The notes beneath the pieces are model-generated. The model made no database searches. It was not told the DNA's origin and saw only the letters and a list, made by a program, of their open reading frames with translations. Shown one piece after another: positions 41,631 to 48,352 of a stretch of DNA of 64,000 bases. How positions within the stretch are numbered: the stretch's first letter is position 1; each line of letters opens with the position of its first letter. This stretch comes from JAAYJT01 sp037446395. Lineage in GTDB: Bacteria; Bacteroidota; Bacteroidia; Bacteroidales; JAAYJT01. The position numbers were made by a program, and so were the translations under genes. The stretch covers positions 51,079 through 115,078 of the forward strand of contig JBBIIP010000007.1 in the NCBI GenBank assembly GCA_037446395.1, in the 5' to 3' direction.

Positions 41631-42203
41631 ATGAGAACAAGAATAATAACTTTAATCATTGCGTTGATTGCCACAACGGTGGCAGTAAATGCTCAAAACG
41701 ATCTAAGCCCTGCGCGTAAACAAGCCATTGATTCGTTAGCCCTCGAAAAAGTACGTGACCTAAGCAAATATATTTCGATAGTAGGAAGCAAAAACACACC
41801 CTTTGCAGAAGCCAACCGCGTGATTGAGCGCACGCTTGAACTCTTTGCCGAAGGCAGCCAAATGGGAGTTTCGTCCATCGCTCGCCCGACAATTGCTTAT
41901 TATGGCATTCGCCAATATATGGAGCGTCTGATGGCCCTTAACTACGATAAAGTGAAACTCGAATGGTACGACATACACTATATCAGCGACCTCGAACGCC
42001 AGCCTGATGGGCGATATGTTGGTGTGATTACAATTTATCAACGCTTCGAAGGAAGTATCGGAGATAAAATGGTTTATCGCGACACAACCCGAAAAGACAT
42101 CACTGTGTACGTTGAACGAAAGCAAACCCAGATCGGTGGCCGCCTGATTGATTTTTGGGATGTATTGCTTGGCGATATCAGGGTGACCGAAACAAAACCA
42201 TGA
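41631..42203 (+). CDS. Uncharacterised exported protein
   Basis: The 190-residue product has a signal peptide (about 1-21, TVAVNAQ cleavage). The following mixed alpha/beta domain of roughly 160 residues includes KYISIVGSKNTPFAEANRVIERTLELF, VKLEWYDIHYI and GVITIYQRFEG. I recognise no family. It starts 10 bp after the lipoprotein gene. Its stop overlaps the ATG of the next gene (ATGA), which marks an operon. No catalytic motif is visible. Confidence 0.72.
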   Translation: MRTRIITLIIALIATTVAVNAQNDLSPARKQAIDSLALEKVRDLSKYISIVGSKNTPFAEANRVIERTLELFAEGSQMGVSSIARPTIAYYGIRQYMERLMALNYDKVKLEWYDIHYISDLERQPDGRYVGVITIYQRFEGSIGDKMVYRDTTRKDITVYVERKQTQIGGRLIDFWDVLLGDIRVTETKP

Positions 42204-43033
42204 TCCTGAAAAGCCTCATCAGTCTATTCATTTTTCTTGCCATATACTTTGTGCCCGCAAGGGCACAAAGTTTTAGTGAATATTTGGCTGATGAAAGTGT
42301 GCTCTATGCACAAACCAAACAGGTAAATCAGTTTTTCAGGCGCTTCAACGGAGAAGAAAGTTTGTCCGGTGTTCGCTACTACGAAAGGGATAGCCTGTAC
42401 AGAAATGCCAACTTTCGCAAACGATACCTCAACGTATTATTTGACCTGGAAAATCATGCAATAGGCGAGTCAAGTCGGAAGGAGTTTGTGAGTCAGGTTA
42501 CAAAAGCCAGGCAACCTAACTTTCTGAATTTTCATGCTCCAGGATGGTTTGCTGAAGTTTCAACAAAATTCATGCAAGCGGGAAGCGAAGTCAAAGTAAC
42601 ATTATTTCTAAAACTTGAACAGGAAAACCTGGGATACAAATGGGTGATTACTGATGTATTTTACAAGCCATTTAACGATTTGTTCATCGCAGAAGATGAT
42701 GGAAAAATGCTGTTTCTACATCCGATGAGCCACGAACTCGATTTCATGAACCTAATCAAGGTTTTTCAGGATAAGGAAAAAATCGCGAAATACGCATCAC
42801 AGGGATTTAAGCCAAGTTATCTGACCCTGCTGCTTTACGAAATTAAGCGTGGCAACATGAAGTTTCTGTCGGTTGAAAACGTCAAGTTTCATTTTTTTCA
42901 GATACCTGGCTGGTATTTTGAACTTTCCGATCTGCGCCGCAGCGGCTATAACGCAGGCTGGCTCATTACAGCACTGTTGCCCATCAGCGAAACTGAGAAA
43001 GGATTATTGTTGAAGTATATCTACCATGAATAG
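42200..43033 (+). CDS. Uncharacterised exported protein
   Basis: I choose the ATG at 42200, overlapping the upstream stop by 4 bp, because it begins a clear signal peptide (MILKSLISLFIFLAIYFVPARAQ). The frame extends further left inside the previous gene. The 277 residues are mixed alpha/beta with aromatic-rich strands (NFHAPGWFAEVSTKF, FFQIPGWYFELSDLRR). The sequence P-G-W-[FY] occurs twice, hinting at an internal duplication of about 120 residues. No family is recognised. Its end overlaps the leucine-rich-repeat gene by 8 bp. Confidence 0.74.
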   Translation: MILKSLISLFIFLAIYFVPARAQSFSEYLADESVLYAQTKQVNQFFRRFNGEESLSGVRYYERDSLYRNANFRKRYLNVLFDLENHAIGESSRKEFVSQVTKARQPNFLNFHAPGWFAEVSTKFMQAGSEVKVTLFLKLEQENLGYKWVITDVFYKPFNDLFIAEDDGKMLFLHPMSHELDFMNLIKVFQDKEKIAKYASQGFKPSYLTLLLYEIKRGNMKFLSVENVKFHFFQIPGWYFELSDLRRSGYNAGWLITALLPISETEKGLLLKYIYHE

Positions 43034-45683
43034 AAAACTACCATCCCCGTTTCAACTGAAATTTTTCCTGCTCTTTGCGCTCTATAATGGCTTCTGCATG
43101 GCTCAACCGCTTAAGCAGGACCAGTTACTTACACCTGTCGAAATTGATGCTTATAAACAACAGGCCGGACAGCTTGTCAAGGCCATGCAATATACCTTCA
43201 ATCTGCTAGGAAGCAGCGATGCCACTGCACGCGAAAAAGACATAATTATTCAACAGAGCTTCCTTAAGTTTTTTAAATCCAGCAAAGTACAGATTGAAGA
43301 TGACCTCATTGAAGGTAGGTTTGTTGTAACAAATAAAGATGTTCAAGCCTATCTTAAAGACATTGACTTCTTTTTCACTCATGCTGCCTTTGATTTTCAG
43401 ACCGAAGAAATCACGTACAATGTGAATAACCAAGGACAAATCTTTTTCGTTGTTTCGTGTTTTCGAACAATCGAAGGCATTAGCATTGAAAATGAAAAAA
43501 TTAAAAACACCATACCACGCTTTATCGAAATCAATCTCGACCCTGACAAACGCGATCTTAAAATTGTCAGTATCTATACGACCCATCTTAGTGAAAAGGA
43601 AGATATGCGTCAGTGGTGGAGTCGCCTGGATGCAGAATGGAGGCTCATTCTGGCCAAAGGAACTCCTTTCGGGAAGCAGTTCATGATGCGCGATGTGATC
43701 TCGTTCGACGAAAAATGGGCAGTAATTGAACAGCACAAGATAGTGATGCTCGATAATTATGCCCTTGAATCGCGCCGGGGCGATACAATTTACACGAATA
43801 CCACAGAGCTATTCAATGCTGTCAGGCGAATTTGGGCTACCGAAGAGCTTGATATTTCAAAATATGCTTTCATCGCAAGTATTTCGCCTTTAAGCAAACT
43901 AACCCAACTGAAGAACCTGAATATTTCGAAGACTGCGGTGGATGACCTTACCCCTATCCGTAATCTCACACGGCTCGAAACGCTTGACTTTTCTGAAACC
44001 AGGGTACTCACCATCGAAGGCCTTCGTTTTGCTATCGGACTAAAAAATCTGAATTTCGATAAAACAGGTGTATATGACATCGAGACCCTGGCAGGCCTGC
44101 AGTGGATTGAGCGTCTGTATGCAAACAACACCCAGATTACCAATATCAGCCCGCTTGAAAACCTCGAAAACCTTCGCGACTTGCGTATTGCAAATACCAG
44201 AGTGAACAACCTGAATCCAATTTCAAAGCTCCAAAGGCTTAACATCCTCGATCTGTCTTCAACACAAATTGAATCACTCGACGACCTTGCAAACCTTCAA
44301 AATCTCGAAAGACTCCTAATCAACAATACGGCAATCAAAGACCTGAGCGCATTAAAATCTTTACCAAAACTTGAGTGGTTATCTATCGAAGCAAATGCAA
44401 TCAACGACATCAGTGTTCTTTTATCTCTGCCAGAACTCAAAAGAATTTATTGCGACCGCACACTGATTGGCTACGAAAAGGCCAGCCAATTCAGCAGACA
44501 AAAACCACAAACTCTGGTAGTATACGAATCGCAGGCGCTTGGTGAATGGTGGCAGAACCTGCCCAGCATTTGGAAGGAAATTTTCAGAAATAAAATAAAA
44601 ATCAGTGAGGTTCCAACCCGCGAAGAGCTACACGAACTCGCTACCCTAGCAATCATAGACCTAAGTGGAAATCAGGATATTAGCAACCTCGATGCACTAC
44701 AAAAACTAACCAGGCTGAAGAAAGTCAATATTTCAAATACACAAATCTCATCACTGGCATCACTCAAGGAGAATATTGACTTGCAATGGCTTGATATATC
44801 CGGAACACCCATCGAAGACCTGACTCCTTTGAGCTCACTTGACAATCTTGAGTATCTTAATATATCTTCGACAAGGATTAAGAGCATACATCCGCTAGCA
44901 CAAAACAAACTAATGCGGCAACTCAATTTAGAAAAAACGAGTATAGTTTCGATCAGTGCCCTGGCTAAACTCAACAACCTGGAATTGGTCTATGCCGATC
45001 AATTGAATGTTCCACAGTGGGAAGCAAAAGCCATATATGATACAAACCCGTCGGTGTTAATGATCTATCGCACTTCCACCCTAAATGAGTGGTGGAATTC
45101 GATATCCACTGAATGGAAAAAATTGCTTCGACAACAGATCGAAATTTCCGAAGTCCCAACGCGAGAACAATTACAGCGGCTTACTGATATCCGGGCACTT
45201 GAAATATCCCAAGAATCCGGTTTGCGGAATCTCATGCCACTGGTGGTCTTTCACCGGCTTCAGGTACTCGCAATGAATGCAACACAAATCAGCGATTTGA
45301 CACCATTGCAGAATCTTGTTTATCTTAAAGAATTGTATTGTGCCAACAACCCCATAAAAAAACTCACCCCACTCCGCAATTTGCCTTCTCTCACAAAACT
45401 CGACTGCTCAAATACAAAAATTACAAGCATTGGCGATATCAGCAAGTTGGCAACAATTGAATACCTGAATATCAGTGGCACGTCAGTTTGGTGGCTCGAA
45501 CCGGTAAAAAGCCTCAAAGCTCTGAAGCATCTCGAATGCTACAACTCAAGGGTTATAATTCTTTCACCACTCAAACATTTGCCGAAACTCGAAACCTTGA
45601 AATGTTACAACACCTATGTTTCGGCCAAGGGCGTAGCCAAACTAAAGCGATCGCTCCCCAATCTCGAAGTAGTATACTATTGA
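43026..45683 (+). CDS. Exported leucine-rich-repeat protein with three WW...W linker modules
   Basis: This 885-residue protein has a signal peptide (about 8-26) and a domain of some 170 residues. Three stretches of internalin-like leucine-rich repeats of 22 residues follow (L..L.L..T.I..L..L..L..L). Each stretch is preceded by a linker beginning [EQ]WW and then W at +9, with Trp pairs at about 197, 508 and 689. The second and third linkers continue with ISEVPTRE. Such repeats mediate protein binding at the surface or in the periplasm. It has no T9SS sorting domain and no lipobox. It is the last gene of the four-gene exported set, overlapping the preceding gene by 8 bp. Confidence 0.86.
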   Translation: MNRKLPSPFQLKFFLLFALYNGFCMAQPLKQDQLLTPVEIDAYKQQAGQLVKAMQYTFNLLGSSDATAREKDIIIQQSFLKFFKSSKVQIEDDLIEGRFVVTNKDVQAYLKDIDFFFTHAAFDFQTEEITYNVNNQGQIFFVVSCFRTIEGISIENEKIKNTIPRFIEINLDPDKRDLKIVSIYTTHLSEKEDMRQWWSRLDAEWRLILAKGTPFGKQFMMRDVISFDEKWAVIEQHKIVMLDNYALESRRGDTIYTNTTELFNAVRRIWATEELDISKYAFIASISPLSKLTQLKNLNISKTAVDDLTPIRNLTRLETLDFSETRVLTIEGLRFAIGLKNLNFDKTGVYDIETLAGLQWIERLYANNTQITNISPLENLENLRDLRIANTRVNNLNPISKLQRLNILDLSSTQIESLDDLANLQNLERLLINNTAIKDLSALKSLPKLEWLSIEANAINDISVLLSLPELKRIYCDRTLIGYEKASQFSRQKPQTLVVYESQALGEWWQNLPSIWKEIFRNKIKISEVPTREELHELATLAIIDLSGNQDISNLDALQKLTRLKKVNISNTQISSLASLKENIDLQWLDISGTPIEDLTPLSSLDNLEYLNISSTRIKSIHPLAQNKLMRQLNLEKTSIVSISALAKLNNLELVYADQLNVPQWEAKAIYDTNPSVLMIYRTSTLNEWWNSISTEWKKLLRQQIEISEVPTREQLQRLTDIRALEISQESGLRNLMPLVVFHRLQVLAMNATQISDLTPLQNLVYLKELYCANNPIKKLTPLRNLPSLTKLDCSNTKITSIGDISKLATIEYLNISGTSVWWLEPVKSLKALKHLECYNSRVIILSPLKHLPKLETLKCYNTYVSAKGVAKLKRSLPNLEVVYY

Positions 45684-45868
45684 TTTGATTCAATAGATTT
45701 TCCACACTTTGGGGATAATTTACACACCAGGCTTTGACACTGAAGCCAGATGAAATAATCAACACTCATTAGTACCTGATTATCAATTGATTAATAATTT
45801 TTTCCAATTCAATCATTTTTGGCAGGGTTTTTACATAATAAAGGTTGTCGCGTAAATAATATATAGCC

Positions 45869-46075
45869 ATGTTCGAATTATCAAAATACATTCTGCTTCA
45901 ATACAGCTTCGACGAAACGCTGTTTGGCAAGGAACTTCGGAAAATCCTGTTATGGATGGGTGAAGGAAAGGATGAAGAAAAAACCAAACTCAAAGCCTGG
46001 TGCGAAAGCAACTACGGCAGCAAGTATGGAAGAACTATCCGCAGGATTTTTAAAGGTTTTAGCGTTAAGGCCTAA
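45869..46075 (+). CDS. Small hypothetical protein
   Basis: The 68-residue frame encodes a basic, helical protein (MFELSKYILLQYSFDETLFGKELRKILLWM...GRTIRRIFKGFSVKA). It has good codon composition and no membrane segment or signal peptide. A strong intrinsic terminator lies 56 bp downstream, which supports a real transcription unit. Function is unknown. Confidence 0.6.
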   Translation: MFELSKYILLQYSFDETLFGKELRKILLWMGEGKDEEKTKLKAWCESNYGSKYGRTIRRIFKGFSVKA

Positions 46076-46130
46076 ATGAACTACATAGGCTGATATTGCT
46101 TTTTTCTGTTTTGTTCTCCTTTTTTCTAGG

Positions 46131-46159
46131 GCAGGCAATGGGGTGATTGCCTGCTTTTT
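46131..46159 (+). terminator. Rho-independent terminator
   Basis: A perfect 9-bp stem, GCAGGCAAT (46131-46139) with ATTGCCTGC (46146-46154), has a 6-base loop and is followed by five T. It ends the small-gene transcript and sits 40 bp before the convergent end of the S24 repressor gene. Confidence 0.88.
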
Positions 46160-46198
46160 CATTTTCTAAGTAAATAAATTCTATGCCCCGCCAGGCAC

Positions 46199-47029
46199 TC
46201 AATCAATAAAAGGCAACTTGAGCGGTGTTGATTGCTTTTTTTCGCGCTTGATCATTTCAACATCCTTTCTCAGTTTTGCCACTGCCTGTGTGAGTTCTTC
46301 AATAGGAAGGTTGGGCTCTGGTATTTTTGAACTTATATAGTTCACAAAGCGCCATATCTCGCGAATATCTTTCCCATCAATTTCATAGGGTTCATACAAG
46401 GGGTTCAGCGAATGTAGCCAAAGCTTGCCAGAGGCAGTCAAGTGGCTCTGAACCATCTTAAACACCAAGCCATCTTCAATCGTTAGAATGATATACGGAT
46501 ACCAATCACGGATCAGGTTCCAGTTTTGAACAAACTCACCCGTCACCCAAGAACCATCGGGAATGGGCAGCATTGAATCGCCATGTATCTGAAAAGACCT
46601 GTATTTTTTCTGTCTCGACAGAAACGGCAACTGAAACGTAGGCAGTACTTTGATGTATTCCGGGTCTGCAAAACCTGTTTTATAGCCAGCCGAAGCTTTC
46701 TCGTTAACCATCTCAATGTTTTCCTCATTATTTTGATCTACTGTAGTGCTCAGTATCCGTAAATTGCTTCCCGAATAAAACACATCAGATCCCCTTTCGA
46801 TCTGCAGTATTTCACTCTCTCTGAGGGCCAGTAAATCTTGCTTTACCATCGTATCAATCGAAATTTTGTAATATTTCGAAAAAGCCATAAGCGCTTCTAT
46901 GCCTGGTTCGGCTACCTCGTTTTCGTAGCCACTCAGTGTTGAACGTTTCATCCCCAGTGCAAAAGCCACATCGTCCTGTGTGCGGCCGCGGCGTTTGCGC
47001 AGCAATTTGATATTAGAAGAAAAAAACAT
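46199..47029 (-). CDS. LexA-like repressor: XRE helix-turn-helix plus S24 autocleavage domain
   Basis: This 276-residue regulator has an N-terminal XRE helix-turn-helix (about 5-60; RTQDDVAFALGMKRSTLSGYE) and a C-terminal S24 peptidase domain (about 110-235). The autoproteolysis elements are all visible. The Ala-Gly bond is at 114-115 (ASAGYK), the nucleophile is Ser152 (GDSMLP) and the general-base Lys191 lies in VFKMVQ. Spacing is close to LexA. A basic helical tail follows. It diverges from a Pol IV/DnaE operon with a 132-bp gap, so it most likely represses that operon until DNA damage triggers self-cleavage (inference). Confidence 0.92.
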   Translation of the reverse strand: MFFSSNIKLLRKRRGRTQDDVAFALGMKRSTLSGYENEVAEPGIEALMAFSKYYKISIDTMVKQDLLALRESEILQIERGSDVFYSGSNLRILSTTVDQNNEENIEMVNEKASAGYKTGFADPEYIKVLPTFQLPFLSRQKKYRSFQIHGDSMLPIPDGSWVTGEFVQNWNLIRDWYPYIILTIEDGLVFKMVQSHLTASGKLWLHSLNPLYEPYEIDGKDIREIWRFVNYISSKIPEPNLPIEELTQAVAKLRKDVEMIKREKKQSTPLKLPFID

Positions 47030-47057
47030 GGCAAATTATTTTTTTAATTGATTTAAT

Positions 47058-47072
47058 GATTATATTGTAATC
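47058..47072. promoter_or_regulatory. Imperfect palindrome, candidate operator of the S24 repressor
   Basis: GATTA-TATTG-TAATC lies in the divergent gap, 28 bp before the repressor start. It sits downstream of a minus-strand -7 element (TATCTTTG, 47102-47095), i.e. around the expected transcription start. A related GATTATTTT word occurs at 47081. The assignment is from position and symmetry only. Confidence 0.35.
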
Positions 47073-47094
47073 GTTTGTTTGATTATTTTTTCGT

Positions 47095-47102
47095 CAAAGA
47101 TA
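47095..47102 (-). promoter_or_regulatory. -7 element for the S24 repressor gene
   Basis: The minus strand reads TATCTTTG, a full TAnnTTTG match, 66 bp upstream of the repressor start codon. Confidence 0.45.
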
Positions 47103-47161
47103 ATACATTATAAAATTCACCCGACAAGGAATTATTTTTTTTGACTTTGTATAGCACCAAT

Positions 47162-48352
47162 ATGGAACTCCGTAACACAACAGCGCAAAGAACCATTGTT
47201 CATATGGACCTCGACACCTTCTTTGTGTCAGTTGAGCGCCTTCACAACAGCCGGCTGAATGGGGTTCCAGTGGTGGTTGGAGGCATTTCTGACCGAAGTG
47301 TAGTGGCCGGTTGCAGCTACGAAGCCAGGAAATTTGGAATACATTCAGCCATGCCCATGAAGATGGCACGAAACCTTTGCCCAAATGCTGTGTACATACG
47401 TGGCGATATGGAATCATACACACGCTACTCACGCATGGTCACCGAAATCATCGCCGAAAAAGCCCCCATATTCGAAAAAGCTTCGATTGATGAGCACTAT
47501 ATTGATGTTACAGGAATGGACCGATTTTTTGGCTCCATGAAGTGGACACACGAACTGAGAAAAACCATCATTCAAAACACCGGCCTGCCAATTTCGCTGG
47601 GGCTATCGGTGAACAAAACAGTTTCGAAAATAGCCACAGGCCTGGCTAAACCAAACGGTGAGCTGCAGGTTCCTTCCCTCCAGGTGCAGCCTTTTCTCGA
47701 CCCACTTTCGATTAGCAAAATACCCATGATAGGGCAGCAAACCTACCATTTATTGCGCTCAATGGGCATTGCCAGCATCTTTACATTGCGGTGCATGCCC
47801 ATTGAAATGATGGAACGGGTGTTAGGGAAAAACGGCACAGTAATCTGGAAAAAGGCCAATGGAATTGACAACACACCAGTGCAGCCTTATTCCGAACGCA
47901 AATCAATCAGCACTGAAACGACTTTCGAAACAGACACTACCAACCTGGCCATGCTCAACGATCTGCTCACCGGCATGACAGAGAAGCTGGCTTTCCAGCT
48001 CCGAAAAAAACAAAAACTCACATCGTGTGTAACCGTAAAAATTCGCTATTCAAACTTCGACACGCACACCATGCAGCAGCAAATACCCTATACTTCGCTC
48101 GACCACCTGCTGCTTCCGGTAGTAAAAGAGTTGTTCGCCCGTGTTTATCAGCGCCGGATGCTTATACGGCTCATCGGCATCAGTTTTAGCCACCTGATAT
48201 CGGGCCAGCAACAAATCAACCTGTTCGACGATACGCCACAGATGGTAAGCCTCTACCAGGCCATGGACCGCATCCGCCTGAAATATGGCAGGCAGGCCAT
48301 ACGCAGGGCAGCCGGAATACTGAAAGAAATACAGGAAAAACATCAGGCATGA
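47162..48352 (+). CDS. dinB: Y-family DNA polymerase (Pol IV / DinB type)
   Basis: This is a translesion polymerase, 396 residues from the ATG at 47162. An in-frame TTG at 47141 would add seven residues. Catalytic acids are Asp16 in HMDLDTFF, then Asp110 and Glu111 in SIDEHYID, where family members usually have SIDEAYLD. The thumb helix-hairpin-helix (KIPMIGQQTYHLLRSMGI) and little-finger domain follow. A clamp-binding QINLF sits near the C-terminus. It is coupled to the DnaE-like gene by a 4-bp ATGA overlap and diverges from a LexA-like repressor. This fits damage-inducible mutagenesis. Confidence 0.95.
   Translation: MELRNTTAQRTIVHMDLDTFFVSVERLHNSRLNGVPVVVGGISDRSVVAGCSYEARKFGIHSAMPMKMARNLCPNAVYIRGDMESYTRYSRMVTEIIAEKAPIFEKASIDEHYIDVTGMDRFFGSMKWTHELRKTIIQNTGLPISLGLSVNKTVSKIATGLAKPNGELQVPSLQVQPFLDPLSISKIPMIGQQTYHLLRSMGIASIFTLRCMPIEMMERVLGKNGTVIWKKANGIDNTPVQPYSERKSISTETTFETDTTNLAMLNDLLTGMTEKLAFQLRKKQKLTSCVTVKIRYSNFDTHTMQQQIPYTSLDHLLLPVVKELFARVYQRRMLIRLIGISFSHLISGQQQINLFDDTPQMVSLYQAMDRIRLKYGRQAIRRAAGILKEIQEKHQA

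Noticed and set aside
45684..45868. Possible CRISPR or mobile element near the LRR gene
   Set aside because: No direct repeats with spacers and no terminal inverted repeats were found. The repetitive look comes from LRR codons in the adjacent gene.
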